Assembly: GCF_008806325.1 (NCBI RefSeq)
Contig: NZ_WACR01000007.1
Span: 186,001 to 250,000, forward strand
Direction of reading: 5' to 3'
Source of the DNA: Salibacter halophilus
GTDB lineage: Bacteria > Bacteroidota > Bacteroidia > Flavobacteriales_G > Salibacteraceae
DNA: 64,000 bases
Positions within the stretch are counted from its first letter, which is position 1, and every line of letters starts with the position of its first letter. The notes under the pieces are model-generated. The model was given only the letters and a program-made list of their open reading frames with translations. It was not told where the DNA came from and did no database searches. Below, piece after piece: positions 8,134 to 17,579 of the stretch. Both the position numbers and the translations under genes were made by a program.

Positions 8134-10539
8134 ATGAAGCGATATTTAATCTTGTGGTTGCTCATGGGATTTTCGTATGCCGGTTTTTCTCAGGAAGTAA
8201 CCGTTACGAGTGCCGCGAGCGACCAGCCAATTGAATTGGTAACTTTTAGTAGTCAGAACCCAAAGGTTTTTACCACAACAAATGCCGATGGGAGGGCTGA
8301 TATTTCAAAATTCCAGGGATCAGAATTGATCGAGATAAGAATACTGGGCTACAAAACGCGCAGGATGAGTTACGAAAAACTCAAAGCTGAAGGATTCAGT
8401 ATTCAACTGGAACCTTCAAACCTTAGCCTGGGAGAAGTGGTTGTTTCTGCTAACAGGTGGAACCAGTCATCATCAAAGGTTCCTTCCAAAATCACCAGTA
8501 TTTCAAGTAGAGAAGTTGCGTTGCAAAACCCTCAAACAGCGGCTGATTTACTCGATGTATCTGGTGAAGTTTTTGTTCAAAAGAGTCAGCAAGGCGGAGG
8601 TAGCCCTATGATTCGCGGGTTTGCCACGAACAGACTCCTTTACACGGTTGACGGAGTACGAATGAACACAGCCATCTTTCGCGGTGGTAATATTCAAAAC
8701 GTAATCTCTCTCGATCCTTTTGCAGTTGAGAATACTGAGGTTCTGTTTGGATCAGGATCTGTGATTTACGGTAGTGACGCGATAGGTGGTGTGATGAGCT
8801 TTCAAACGCTCAGCCCTCAGCTTTCTCTCACTGATGATCCTTTGATAAAAGGAAATGCTGTTGCGCGTTATTCGTCAGCGAATAATGAAAAAACAGGTCA
8901 TTTTGATGTCAACATAGGATGGAAAAAGTGGGCACTGGTTACGAGCTTCAGTTCGAATGATTACGGAAATCTGAGAATGGGAACTGATGGCCCCAGCGAA
9001 TACAAACTCCCTTATCATGTTGAACGCATAAGCGGAATTGATCAGGTCGTGGAGAACGAAGATCCGTTTGTTCAAAATCCATCGGGTTATGCACAGCAGA
9101 ATTTGATGCAAAAAGTTCGGTTCAGACCAAATGAAAACTGGGACTTTGAATACGGATTTCATTATTCTGAAACGACAGAATACGGCCGATTTGATCGCCA
9201 CTTGCGCACACGAAATGGAAGACCTCGCTATGCAAAATGGAGTTACGGTCCGCAAAAGTGGATGATGAATAACCTCAAAATCACGAACAGCAGTTCAAAT
9301 GTACTTTACGATGAAATGACGATACGTTTAGCGCAGCAGTATTTTGAGGAAAGTAGAATAGACCGGTCATTCAACGATGATGAGGAGCGTAACCGCATTG
9401 AGCAAGTCGATGCTTATTCGGCAAACCTCGATTTTGCAAAGTCTGTTGGTGAGAAACACCAGCTTTACTACGGAGCGGAAGCGGTTCTGAACGATGTCAC
9501 TTCAACAGCTTACAATGAAAACATCATTTCAGGCAATCGCTCAGCTATTGGTACAAGATATCCGCAATCGACATGGGCGTCTTATGCTGCTTATCTCACT
9601 GATCATTACCAGGTTTCTGAAAAAGTGATGTTGCAGGCAGGTGTTCGTTACAATCATTATGTAATTGAATCGGAGTTTGATACTGGTTTCTATGATTTCC
9701 CATTCACCGAAGCTAATATCAACAATGGCTCAGTAACCGGAAATCTTGGTTTGGTTTACAGACCAACAACTAGCTGGGTGATAAAAGCAAATGCCTCTAC
9801 AGCATTCAGAGCCCCAAATGTTGACGACATTGGGAAGGTGTTTGACTCTGAGCCTGGAGCAGTCGTTGTTCCCAATCCAGACTTGGAAGCTGAGTATGCT
9901 TACAGTGCAGATTTAGGGATAGCGAAAAAATTCGGTGATGTCGTGAAAGTAGATGTAACTGCATTTTACACGCTGCTCGATAACGCACTTGTTAGGCGTG
10001 ATTACACCCTTGATGGACAGGACAGCATTATGTATGACGGTATAATGAGTAGAGTTCAGTCTATTCAGAACGCAGCAACAGCTAACGTTTACGGGGTGCA
10101 AGCCGGTATTGAGATTCACTTGCCTGCCGGGTTTGAATTATCGAGTGACTTCAATTATCAAAAAGGTGAAGAAGAGCTCGATGATGGAAGTACAAGTGCG
10201 TCACGCCACGCTGCTCCATGGTTTGGAGTATCGCGCCTCACATATCGTGCAAACAATCTCTCGCTGCAACTATACAGCAGGTACAGCGGTAAGATAGAGT
10301 ACGATGAACTGGCGGTTACAGAACAGGGAAAACCTGAGCTTTACGCAAATGATGGAAATGGTAATCATTACTCTCCATCGTGGTATACGGTTAATGTGAA
10401 AGCAAACTACCGTTTGACGGAAAACTTAAGTGTAAGTGGTGGAGTCGAGAATATAACCGACCAACTTTACAGGCCTTACAGTTCTGGAATAGCCGCTCCG
10501 GGAAGGAACTTTATTCTTTCGTTGAGAGCTAATTTCTAA
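8134..10539 (+). CDS. TonB-dependent outer-membrane receptor
   Basis: It imports an unknown ligand (siderophore, heme, vitamin or metal complex) across the outer membrane using TonB energy. From the ATG at 8134 the protein has a standard signal peptide (MKRYLILWLLMGFSYAGFSQ), a short CarboxypepD_reg-like beta domain to about residue 105, a plug (LSLGEVVVSANRW, GGGSPMIRGFATNRLLYTVDGVRMNTA, VLFGSGSVIYGSDAIGGVM) and a 22-strand-type barrel ending in aromatic residues (ILSLRANF). An in-frame ATG eight codons upstream would put a charged extension ahead of the signal peptide. The overall pattern resembles the heme/hemoglobin receptor class, but the ligand cannot be told from sequence. Confidence 0.92.
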   Translation: MKRYLILWLLMGFSYAGFSQEVTVTSAASDQPIELVTFSSQNPKVFTTTNADGRADISKFQGSELIEIRILGYKTRRMSYEKLKAEGFSIQLEPSNLSLGEVVVSANRWNQSSSKVPSKITSISSREVALQNPQTAADLLDVSGEVFVQKSQQGGGSPMIRGFATNRLLYTVDGVRMNTAIFRGGNIQNVISLDPFAVENTEVLFGSGSVIYGSDAIGGVMSFQTLSPQLSLTDDPLIKGNAVARYSSANNEKTGHFDVNIGWKKWALVTSFSSNDYGNLRMGTDGPSEYKLPYHVERISGIDQVVENEDPFVQNPSGYAQQNLMQKVRFRPNENWDFEYGFHYSETTEYGRFDRHLRTRNGRPRYAKWSYGPQKWMMNNLKITNSSSNVLYDEMTIRLAQQYFEESRIDRSFNDDEERNRIEQVDAYSANLDFAKSVGEKHQLYYGAEAVLNDVTSTAYNENIISGNRSAIGTRYPQSTWASYAAYLTDHYQVSEKVMLQAGVRYNHYVIESEFDTGFYDFPFTEANINNGSVTGNLGLVYRPTTSWVIKANASTAFRAPNVDDIGKVFDSEPGAVVVPNPDLEAEYAYSADLGIAKKFGDVVKVDVTAFYTLLDNALVRRDYTLDGQDSIMYDGIMSRVQSIQNAATANVYGVQAGIEIHLPAGFELSSDFNYQKGEEELDDGSTSASRHAAPWFGVSRLTYRANNLSLQLYSRYSGKIEYDELAVTEQGKPELYANDGNGNHYSPSWYTVNVKANYRLTENLSVSGGVENITDQLYRPYSSGIAAPGRNFILSLRANF

Positions 10540-10541
10540 GC

Positions 10542-10574
10542 AAAAAAAGAGGCTGCAATGGCAGCCTCTTTTTT
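10542..10574. terminator. Bidirectional intrinsic terminator
   Basis: A nine-base stem (AGAGGCTGC / GCAGCCTCT) with an AATG loop is flanked by seven A and six T. It serves both the TonB receptor and the convergent M3 peptidase. Confidence 0.9.
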
Positions 10575-10575
10575 G

Positions 10576-12618
10576 TTATTCCATCAATCCAGCTCTTCTC
10601 AAGAGTGCATCGGGATCGGGTTCCTGGCCTCTGAATCGTTTGTAGAGAATTGAAGGATGTTCAGATCCCCCGGCTTCCAGTACATTTTCTTTGAAACGTT
10701 TAGCTGTTTCTGCATCGAAAATGCCGTTTTCTTTAAAAAATTCAAAAGCATCAGCATCGAGAACCTCGGCCCATTTGTAGCTGTAATATCCTGCGCTGTA
10801 ACCGCCCTGGAATAAGTGCCCAAATTGCGTACTCATAGCTGTTCCGTCTACATTAGGAAGCACATCAGTTTTCGAGAATGAATTTTTCTCTAAATCTGAT
10901 ACAGTTGTATTCTCAATTTGGCTTTCCTCTTTTACATCGTGCCAGTTCATGTCTAGCAATCCAAAACTCACTTGCCTGATTGTTTTGTAACCTTCATTGT
11001 AAGTAGCACTGGCTTTGAGTCTGTCAACTAATTCCTGTGGGATTTTCTCTCCGGTTTTATAGTGCTTTGCAAAAAGGTCTAGGCACTCTTTTTCGTAACA
11101 CCAGTTTTCCATTAGCTGAGAAGGAAGTTCAACGAAATCCCAATACACATTTGGACCAGTGATACTCGGATAGCGACCTTTACCCAAAATACCGTGCAAT
11201 GCGTGCCCAAACTCGTGGAACAAGGTGGTTACCTCATTAAAAGTTAGTAGAGAAGGCGTGTTGCCTGTGGGTTTGTTGAAGTTGCACACAATAGAAACAT
11301 GTGGTCTTTTTTCTTCGCCATTTCGCTTTGATTGCGATCGGTAGATCGTCATCCAGGCTCCGGCACGTTTACCGGCACGCGGGAAGAAATCGGTATAGAA
11401 AATCGCGAGATGGTTCTGATCGTGATCCAGAACCTCATACGTGATGATATCTTTGTGGTATTTGGGAATATCAGTGCGTTCCTTAAATGAAATATCGTAC
11501 AGCTTACCGGCTGTTTTGAAAACGCCATCAATCACATTTTCCAGTTTGAAATAAGGTTTCAGTTCCTCGTCATCAACTTCGTATTTAGCCTTTTTGAGTT
11601 TTTCGCTGTAATACGAAAAATCCCAGCGTTGAAGATCTTCCAGCCCGTCCTCTTTTTTGGCAAACTCAGCAACTTCTTTCACATCATTCTCGGCAGCTGG
11701 TTTAGCTTTATCGAGCAGGTAGTCGAGGAATTCATGAACCTTTTGTGGCGACTCTGCCATGCGTTTTTTCAGCGTGAGGTGAGCGTGTGACTCAAAGCCG
11801 AGTAGCTTCGCTTTTTTCAGACGGAGAAGCGCTATTTCTTTTACCGTTTCTTCGTTGTTGCGGTCGTTGTCTTTGTATGCCTTTTTGCCTGATGCCATGA
11901 ACATTTCCTTGCGCAAATCACGGTTGGCAACATACGTCATAAACGGGAAAAAGCTGGGGAAATGCAGTGTGAAAACGAATCCGTCTTTGTTTCGCTCTTT
12001 TGCCTCTGCCTTAGCCGCTTCTTTGTAAGTATCGGGCAAGCCTTCGATTTTTGATTCATCGGTGATGTGCAGCTCGTAATCGTTGGTTTCTTTCAACAGA
12101 TTCTCACCAAAGTTGAGCGATAACTTCGCCAGTTTGGTGTTGAGTTCGCGCAGGTCTTTTTGTTTTTCGGCAGGTAGCTCAGCACCGTTACGAACAAAGT
12201 CTTCATACGTGTTTTTGAGCAGCGTTTGCTGATCAGCATCAAGTGCCTTTTTATCAGTCGTTTCCCAAACTTTTTTGATGCGTTCAAAGAGTTCTTTGTT
12301 GAGCAGGATGTTATTCGAGTGCTCGGTCAGAACCGGGGAAACTTCCTGCGCAATAGCCTGCATTTCGTCATTTGTCTCGGCCGAGTTGAGATTGAAAAAG
12401 ACCGATGTTACGCGATCTAATCGCTCACCGCTAAATTCGAGTGCTTCGATCGTATTTTCAAAAGTTGGATCGGCATCATTAGCCGTAATAGCATCGATTT
12501 CGTTTTTGTGTTCTTCAATTGCTTTTTCAATTGCCGGTTTGTAATCTTCCAGTTTTATTTGGTCAAAAGGAGCCGTTTGAAAAGGCGTATTGAAATCTGA
12601 TAAAAGTATATTGCTCAT
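10576..12618 (-). CDS. M3-family zinc oligopeptidase (dipeptidyl carboxypeptidase/oligopeptidase A type)
   Basis: The 680-residue protein has the M3 metallopeptidase core: zinc motif HEFGHALH at residues 468-475, then VELPSQLMENW with the third zinc ligand Glu. The N-terminal helical domain starts at FNTPFQTAPFDQIKLEDYKPA, a hallmark of the Dcp/PrlC group. These enzymes degrade short peptides. There is no signal peptide, so it probably acts in the cytoplasm and is closer in use to PrlC than to periplasmic Dcp. The gene is monocistronic. A GGTTCTGACC motif lies on its sense strand at 12325-12334. Confidence 0.92.
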   Translation of the reverse strand: MSNILLSDFNTPFQTAPFDQIKLEDYKPAIEKAIEEHKNEIDAITANDADPTFENTIEALEFSGERLDRVTSVFFNLNSAETNDEMQAIAQEVSPVLTEHSNNILLNKELFERIKKVWETTDKKALDADQQTLLKNTYEDFVRNGAELPAEKQKDLRELNTKLAKLSLNFGENLLKETNDYELHITDESKIEGLPDTYKEAAKAEAKERNKDGFVFTLHFPSFFPFMTYVANRDLRKEMFMASGKKAYKDNDRNNEETVKEIALLRLKKAKLLGFESHAHLTLKKRMAESPQKVHEFLDYLLDKAKPAAENDVKEVAEFAKKEDGLEDLQRWDFSYYSEKLKKAKYEVDDEELKPYFKLENVIDGVFKTAGKLYDISFKERTDIPKYHKDIITYEVLDHDQNHLAIFYTDFFPRAGKRAGAWMTIYRSQSKRNGEEKRPHVSIVCNFNKPTGNTPSLLTFNEVTTLFHEFGHALHGILGKGRYPSITGPNVYWDFVELPSQLMENWCYEKECLDLFAKHYKTGEKIPQELVDRLKASATYNEGYKTIRQVSFGLLDMNWHDVKEESQIENTTVSDLEKNSFSKTDVLPNVDGTAMSTQFGHLFQGGYSAGYYSYKWAEVLDADAFEFFKENGIFDAETAKRFKENVLEAGGSEHPSILYKRFRGQEPDPDALLRRAGLME

Positions 12619-12721
12619 GATTGTTGAATCGTTTTATGCGCGAAATTACAAACCTGTGTTCGATTTGCATTTGGATATTGGTAGTTTGTAAAGCTTTAAC
12701 AATAAAATACAAGTTTAAAAT

Positions 12722-12980
12722 GTGAACCGTACCTACGGCACTCACAAGCTTTTTTTGAAGTTTTAGACTCAGGCTGTCACCCTGAGATAGAAGTAAATCG
12801 TGCCTAACGGCACTAAGAGTGAATAAACATGCTCAAATCTTGAATTAAAGATGAGTCAATTTGATTATGTAGTTGTCCCTCTTATGTGAGTGCCATTAGG
12901 CACGGAACAATTATAACTCTGGGTTTTAGCCCAGAGTTTATGGACGCAATTTTTCCTGAGAGTGCTGTAGGCACGTTGCA
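12722..12980. repeat. REP-like palindrome cluster in non-coding DNA
   Basis: The 12619-13117 stretch has no convincing gene. It holds four copies of a small palindrome of the type GTGCC(N4)GGCAC: 12728-12741 and 12799-12813 on the minus strand, 12890-12903 and 12962-12975 on the plus strand. Between them are two further hairpins, CTCAGG/CCTGAG (12768-12786) and AACTCTGGG/CCCAGAGTT (12915-12938). The symmetric minus-minus-plus-plus arrangement with hairpins in between resembles a BIME/REP cluster of the type mobilised by RAYT (IS200-like) transposases. No transposase gene is present in the window. Confidence 0.7.
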
Positions 12981-13024
12981 CGTAAATTAGTGTAAACTAC
13001 TGAATTGTGACGTAAGCACAGTCC

Positions 13025-13034
13025 GGTTCTGACC
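13025..13034 (+). repeat. Intergenic GGTTCTGACC motif
   Basis: An exact motif copy with the fullest flanks (C before, GAAA after) lies 83 bases before the predicted SQR start, in non-coding DNA. It shows that the motif does not depend on a protein-coding constraint. Confidence 0.85.
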
Positions 13035-13054
13035 GAAACAGAAAAATAGCTGAT

Positions 13055-13070
13055 GGTGATAATAGTCACA
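13055..13070 (+). promoter_or_regulatory. Candidate Crp/Fnr-type operator before SQR
   Basis: The sequence GTGA-TAATAG-TCAC (13056-13069) is a perfect GTGA-N6-TCAC dyad, the half-sites of a classical Crp-type operator. It lies about 50 bases before the SQR start and a Crp/Fnr regulator is encoded in the same island. The link to that regulator is inference. Confidence 0.45.
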
Positions 13071-13117
13071 GTAGCTTAGAAATGAGCTCTATAAATTCGC
13101 TCCAAACATTGTTAGCT

Positions 13118-14386
13118 ATGAAAGAACATCAAATTGTCATTATTGGAGGTGGAACAGCCGGAATTACGGTTGCGGCACAGCTCCTCAAAAAGGATAAATC
13201 GCTTGATATTGCGATTATTGAGCCTAGTGAAAAGCATTATTACCAACCTGCGTGGACTTTAGTTGGTGCAGGTACTTTTGATATGAAAAAGACTGAACGA
13301 ACTGAGGCTTCAGTCATGCCAGATGGTGTAAAATGGATTAAAGAATACGCTTCTGAAATTAATCCGGATGAAAACAAAGTTTCACTCAAAAACGGGGTCG
13401 TTGTAAAATACGAATACCTCATTGTTGCTCCCGGGTTGAGTATTGATTTAGATGGTGTTGAAGGATTGAGAGAGGCGATGGGGAAAGATGGCGTTTGTTC
13501 AAACTACATCGATCCCGAATATACCTGGGAGGTTCTTCAAAACTTTAAAGGAGGAAATGCACTTTTTACTCAACCTGCAACTCCTATTAAATGTGGTGGA
13601 GCTCCTCAAAAAATCATGTATCTGGCAGCTGAGTATTTCCAAAAACACGGACTGGCTGATAAAACCAATACCATTTTTGCGACTCCGGGGTCAGTGATTT
13701 TTGGGGTTAAAGAGTTTGCTAAAACGTTGATGAAAGTTGTGAATCGTCATAACATCGCGGTGAAGTATTTCCATAAGCTCTACAAGATTGACCCAAAAGA
13801 GAAAAAGGCATATTACAAACTCACGGCTACTGATGACAGCCAATGTGTATCGATCAATGATGATGACAACCGCGTAGGTGAAGAAGTGATTGGTGACGCT
13901 ACTATGGTCATTAAATATGGCATGCTGCATTTAGCACCACCACAAAAGTCTCCTGACTTTGTTGCGAAATCAAAAATCGCGCATCAGGAAGGCGGAAATA
14001 AAGGTTGGGCTGAGGTTGATCATCACACCCTTCAGAACCCCAACTACCCGAATGTTTTCGCACTAGGTGATGTGGCTGCTTTGCCAACCGCCAAAACTGG
14101 AGCAGCAGTTCGCAAGCAGGCTCCGGTCGTTACTGAGAATATTTTACACATGATCAAAAAGGAAAAGAAACTGAGCGATGCTTACCAGGGCTACTCTAGT
14201 TGTCCGCTCGTTACCGGTTATGGAAAAATGGTTCTGGCAGAGTTTGGTTATGGAAATAAACGAATGAGCGACCCACTCATTTCTAAATTCGTTGACGTTA
14301 CGAAAGAAAATTACAGTATGTGGTTATTGAAAAAGTACGGGTTACCCTACATGTACTGGAACTTGATGTTGAAAGGGAAAGCTTAA
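13118..14386 (+). CDS. sqr: Sulfide:quinone oxidoreductase (SQR)
   Basis: This FAD enzyme oxidises sulfide to polysulfide or persulfide and passes electrons to the quinone pool at the membrane. The N-terminal dinucleotide fold is VIIGGGTAGITVAAQL. Three cysteines typical of SQR are visible: C127 in GVCSNYID, C159 in PIKCGGAPQKI and C362 in SSCPLVTGYG. The C-terminal region ends with an amphipathic stretch (MWLLKKYGLPYMYWNLML) suited to membrane association. I prefer the ATG at 13118 because the FAD motif follows directly; an ATG at 13082 would add 12 residues. Cytochrome bd genes follow and could re-oxidise the quinol. Confidence 0.88.
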   Translation: MKEHQIVIIGGGTAGITVAAQLLKKDKSLDIAIIEPSEKHYYQPAWTLVGAGTFDMKKTERTEASVMPDGVKWIKEYASEINPDENKVSLKNGVVVKYEYLIVAPGLSIDLDGVEGLREAMGKDGVCSNYIDPEYTWEVLQNFKGGNALFTQPATPIKCGGAPQKIMYLAAEYFQKHGLADKTNTIFATPGSVIFGVKEFAKTLMKVVNRHNIAVKYFHKLYKIDPKEKKAYYKLTATDDSQCVSINDDDNRVGEEVIGDATMVIKYGMLHLAPPQKSPDFVAKSKIAHQEGGNKGWAEVDHHTLQNPNYPNVFALGDVAALPTAKTGAAVRKQAPVVTENILHMIKKEKKLSDAYQGYSSCPLVTGYGKMVLAEFGYGNKRMSDPLISKFVDVTKENYSMWLLKKYGLPYMYWNLMLKGKA

Positions 14387-14391
14387 AACTG

Positions 14392-14418
14392 AAGCCTCCG
14401 TTTGGAGGCTTTTTTTTA
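14392..14418 (+). terminator. Terminator between SQR and cydA
   Basis: The stem AAGCCTCC/GGAGGCTT with a four-base loop is followed by a run of T. It excludes the longer cydA start at 14402, which would lie inside the hairpin. Confidence 0.85.
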
Positions 14419-14440
14419 TTGTAATCGAAAAAAATGGATT

Positions 14441-15820
14441 ATGGATGTTGAAATATTAGCAAGAATTCAATTCGCTTTCACAGTTGCTTTCCACTACATA
14501 TATCCTCCGCTAAGTATAGGTTTAGGATTGTTGCTGGTGATTTTTGAAGGGATGTACATCAGAACCGGAAAGGATGTATATGAAAAACTCACCCGGTTTT
14601 GGATTAAGATTTTTGCATTGACATTTGGGATTGGTGTTGCTACCGGAATTGTCATGGAGTTTGAGTTTGGTACAAACTGGGCTACTTACTCGCGATATGT
14701 AGGTGATGTGTTTGGGAGTGCTCTCGCTGCTGAAGGTATTTTCGCTTTCGCTTTAGAGAGTGGTTTTTTAGGTATTTTATTATTCGGTTGGAATCGTGTA
14801 AAGCCATGGGTGCATATGGTTTCCACTGTTGGGGTGTTTTTGGGTTCGATGTTTTCAGCCGTTTGGATTGTTGTAGCAAATAGCTGGCAACAAACACCTG
14901 CCGGTTATCATATTGTAGGTAAAGGAATGAACGCCAGAGCTGAGATCACCGATTTTTGGGCGATGGTTTTCAATCCGTCATCAATGGACCGATTAACACA
15001 TGTTTGGATTGGTGCCTTCCTGGCCGGAGCTTTTTTGGTTCTGAGTGTACATGGTTACTACATCGTTAAGGGAAGGTATGTTGAGCTATCTAAAAAGGCA
15101 TTTAAGATTGCGCTTGTTGTTGCTACAGTCTTCAGTTTGGGGCAATTAGTTAGCGGCCACCAATCTGCTGATGGTGTAGCAGTCAATCAGCCCGCTAAAT
15201 TGGCAGCTATGGAAGGGCATTTTGAAAAAGAAGCTCCGGCAGATATGTATTTGTTTGGCTGGGTTGATAAGGAGGCTCAAAAAGTGAGAGGAATTAAGGT
15301 TCCGGGCGGATTGTCATTTTTAGTTCATCAGGATTTTTCCGCACCGATTAAAGGCATGAACGCAATACCTGAGGACGAGCGACCTGGTCAAATAAATGCA
15401 ATTTTTCAGTTTTATCACCTCATGGTTGCAATCGGGATGTTTTTAATCGCTTTAACGCTTTATGCATCTTTCCTGATGTGGCGCAAAAAGCTATTTGAGA
15501 AAAAATGGTTGATGGTTGTTTTTGTCTTTGCTGTTTTACTTCCTCAAATCGCGAATCAAATAGGCTGGTTTACTGCTGAGATGGGACGTCAACCCTGGGT
15601 AGTTTACGGACATCTAAAAACATCTGATGCACTTTCAAAGGCTGTAACAGCTAATCAGGTATTGTTTTCCCTGATTTTATTTTTCATCATTTATTTCATT
15701 CTGTTACTGCTGTTTTTGTACTTGCTCAATAAGAAAATTGTTCACGGTCCTTATGATGAAGAGGAACGTGACAACAGACCAAATCAAAGTGGAATGGCTA
15801 ATACCTTAATGACAGAATAA
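14441..15820 (+). CDS. cydA: Cytochrome bd ubiquinol oxidase subunit I
   Basis: Subunit I binds the b and d hemes and oxidises quinol while reducing oxygen to water. The start at 14441 ([20 protein letters not shown]) is the family's usual N-terminus, with the heme ligand histidine in FHYIYPP. Further typical segments are [28 protein letters not shown] and [15 protein letters not shown]. The 459 residues and short Q-loop region fit the short-Q-loop class. cydB follows after two bases. Terminal bd oxidases are known to tolerate sulfide, which gives a reason for the position next to SQR. Confidence 0.95.
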   Translation: MDVEILARIQFAFTVAFHYIYPPLSIGLGLLLVIFEGMYIRTGKDVYEKLTRFWIKIFALTFGIGVATGIVMEFEFGTNWATYSRYVGDVFGSALAAEGIFAFALESGFLGILLFGWNRVKPWVHMVSTVGVFLGSMFSAVWIVVANSWQQTPAGYHIVGKGMNARAEITDFWAMVFNPSSMDRLTHVWIGAFLAGAFLVLSVHGYYIVKGRYVELSKKAFKIALVVATVFSLGQLVSGHQSADGVAVNQPAKLAAMEGHFEKEAPADMYLFGWVDKEAQKVRGIKVPGGLSFLVHQDFSAPIKGMNAIPEDERPGQINAIFQFYHLMVAIGMFLIALTLYASFLMWRKKLFEKKWLMVVFVFAVLLPQIANQIGWFTAEMGRQPWVVYGHLKTSDALSKAVTANQVLFSLILFFIIYFILLLLFLYLLNKKIVHGPYDEEERDNRPNQSGMANTLMTE

Positions 15821-15822
15821 TT

Positions 15823-16860
15823 ATGGAGACATTTATAGGAATAGATTACGCTACGTGGTGGTTTTTAGTAGTAGGCGGACTTTTTTCAGGATATGCAATT
15901 CTAGATGGGTTTGATTTTGGTGCCGGAGCCTGGCATCTTTTCTTCAAAAAAGAGAAGAGCAGGAGAATTGCGCTCAATGCGATAGGTCCGGTTTGGGATG
16001 GGAATGAAGTGTGGCTCGTTATTGGGGGAGGAGCACTTTTTGCCGGCTTTCCGGTACTTTACGCTTCTCTGTTTTCAGCCATGTATATTCCATTCATGCT
16101 CTTTTTGGTTTTCATCATATTCAGAGCCGTATCCATCGAATTTAGGAGTAAAGAGGAAATGACCTGGTGGCGTAAAATGTGGGATTATTCATACAGTATT
16201 TCCAGTATCCTACTCGCCTTTTTATTAGGTGTTGTGCTGGGGAATGTACTGCAGGGAATCGCGATAGGTGAAAATTTTGAGTACGTTGGTGTTGGACTTG
16301 TTGAGTTTCTCAATCCTTACGCGATTATGGTTGGTGTAACAACCCTGGCTCTTTTCATGACACACGGAGCAATTTATCTCTTGCTCAAAACAGAAGGCAG
16401 GCTTTACGCTAAGTTGACTATTTTGTTGAAAAGAGGAATGATCTTTTTCATCGTGAGTTTTGCTGTTACTACACTTTATACACTGCTGTACATTCCGCAT
16501 TTGAGCGATAAATTCACCAATAACCCCGTTATGTTTGTGATTCCGCTTTTAGCCTTTTTGAGCATTGCAAACGTTCCGCGATTAGCAAGCAAGCGAAAGT
16601 ATCAATGGGCTTTCTTTTTCTCATCGCTCACGATGAGTTTGCTTTTGATAGTCGTTGCAATTGAGTTGTATCCAAATATACTGTTATCCACAGTTGATTC
16701 GGCATGGAACATTACAGTTTACAATGCTGCAGCTTCAGAGAAATCACTGGGCATTATGCTCACAATTGCTGCAATTGGAACACCTCTAGTACTGTTGTAC
16801 ACAGCGTTTGTTTACCGTACCTTTAGAGGCAAGGTCAAACTTGATGAAACGAGTTATTAA
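15823..16860 (+). CDS. cydB: Cytochrome bd ubiquinol oxidase subunit II
   Basis: Subunit II of the bd oxidase is an integral membrane protein of 345 residues with about nine helices. The family opening WWFLVVGGLFSGYAILDGFDFGAGAWHL is present, then GPVWDGNEVWLVIGGGALFAGFP. It starts two bases after cydA and its stop overlaps the start of the next gene by one base (TAATG), so the three form an operon. No CydX-type peptide was recognised. Confidence 0.95.
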   Translation: METFIGIDYATWWFLVVGGLFSGYAILDGFDFGAGAWHLFFKKEKSRRIALNAIGPVWDGNEVWLVIGGGALFAGFPVLYASLFSAMYIPFMLFLVFIIFRAVSIEFRSKEEMTWWRKMWDYSYSISSILLAFLLGVVLGNVLQGIAIGENFEYVGVGLVEFLNPYAIMVGVTTLALFMTHGAIYLLLKTEGRLYAKLTILLKRGMIFFIVSFAVTTLYTLLYIPHLSDKFTNNPVMFVIPLLAFLSIANVPRLASKRKYQWAFFFSSLTMSLLLIVVAIELYPNILLSTVDSAWNITVYNAAASEKSLGIMLTIAAIGTPLVLLYTAFVYRTFRGKVKLDETSY

Positions 16861-17081
16861 TGCAAGATGTAGGCAAAATCTTAATGATAGTAGCGGTGCT
16901 TCTCCTCATAGTGGGAGCACTGCTTTTCTTTTTGGGAGATAAATTGTCATGGCTTGGCAATTTGCCCGGTGATATTAGAATAGAAAGGGAAAATGTGAAA
17001 ATCTACATTCCCATAACGACAATGATATTGCTGAGTGTTGTTCTATCTGCAATTATTTGGCTTTTAAGGAAGTTGGGGTAG
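16860..17081 (+). CDS. DUF2905 small membrane protein
   Basis: This 73-residue protein has two hydrophobic helices separated by LSWLGNLPGDIRIERENVKIYIP, the DUF2905 hallmark. The biochemical role of the family is unknown. It is translationally coupled to cydB through a one-base overlap. The position suggests a membrane accessory protein but nothing in the sequence shows that it belongs to the bd oxidase. Confidence 0.85.
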   Translation: MQDVGKILMIVAVLLLIVGALLFFLGDKLSWLGNLPGDIRIERENVKIYIPITTMILLSVVLSAIIWLLRKLG

Positions 17082-17094
17082 TAGTAATCAAACT

Positions 17095-17125
17095 AAAAAA
17101 AGCAGGCTCTGGTCAGAGCCTGCTT
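17095..17125 (-). terminator. Terminator of the YeeE operon, built from a GGNTCTGACC motif
   Basis: A near-perfect hairpin (AAGCAGGCTCTG / CAGAGCCTGCTT) is followed on the minus strand by seven T, so it ends the minus-strand sulfur operon. The exact motif copy GGTCAGAGCC (17111-17120) forms the loop and right arm. Uptake sequences in Neisseria are also often found in terminator hairpins. Confidence 0.85.
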
Positions 17126-17147
17126 ACACAGCTAAACAACCCGGTTT

Positions 17148-17561
17148 TTAATGCGGCAATTTGTGACGCAATAAACCGTAAACGAATGTCCCTAATAATG
17201 CACCAAAAATCACGAGCAAGATGAGCCAGTAGCCTCTACCCAACAACAGGTACATCGGTCCAGGGCAGGCACCTGCCATCGCCCAGCCTAATCCAAAGAA
17301 GGTTCCGCCTATCAAATAGCGGGCAACACTTTTATTTTTTGGATTAAATGTGATGAGTTGGCCTTCTATACTCTTTACTTTTTTGCTTTTGATATATTGT
17401 ACAATGATGATTCCCAGCACAACTGCAGATCCTATGATTCCATACATATGGAAAGAATCGAAATAGAACATTTCAATAATTCGGTACCAGGAAACAACCT
17501 GCCCTTTTGTGAGAGCAATTCCAAAAATGACTCCTATTCCTAAAAACTTCAAGTATTTCAT
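17148..17561 (-). CDS. YeeE/YedE half-transporter (DUF6691)
   Basis: This 137-residue membrane protein has four hydrophobic segments and the motif FGLGWAMAGACPGPMYLL, with the conserved cysteine found in the YeeE/YedE family. Full-length YeeE (TsuA) imports thiosulfate through a cysteine relay. Here the transporter is split into two proteins, this one and its upstream neighbour, which start 18 bases apart. The pair probably moves thiosulfate or another sulfane-sulfur compound. It is the last gene of the minus-strand sulfur operon. Confidence 0.85.
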   Translation of the reverse strand: MKYLKFLGIGVIFGIALTKGQVVSWYRIIEMFYFDSFHMYGIIGSAVVLGIIIVQYIKSKKVKSIEGQLITFNPKNKSVARYLIGGTFFGLGWAMAGACPGPMYLLLGRGYWLILLVIFGALLGTFVYGLLRHKLPH

Positions 17562-17579
17562 AAATAGATTTTTATCCGA

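Noticed and set aside
12722-12980. Palindrome cluster as CRISPR array
   Set aside because: Units are inverted rather than direct, spacing is irregular and no cas genes are near.
14402-14440. Extended cydA start
   Set aside because: It would begin inside the SQR terminator hairpin; the family N-terminus starts at 14441.
16860-17081. Small gene after cydB as CydX
   Set aside because: It is twice too long and has the DUF2905 signature LPGDIRIERENVKIYIP.
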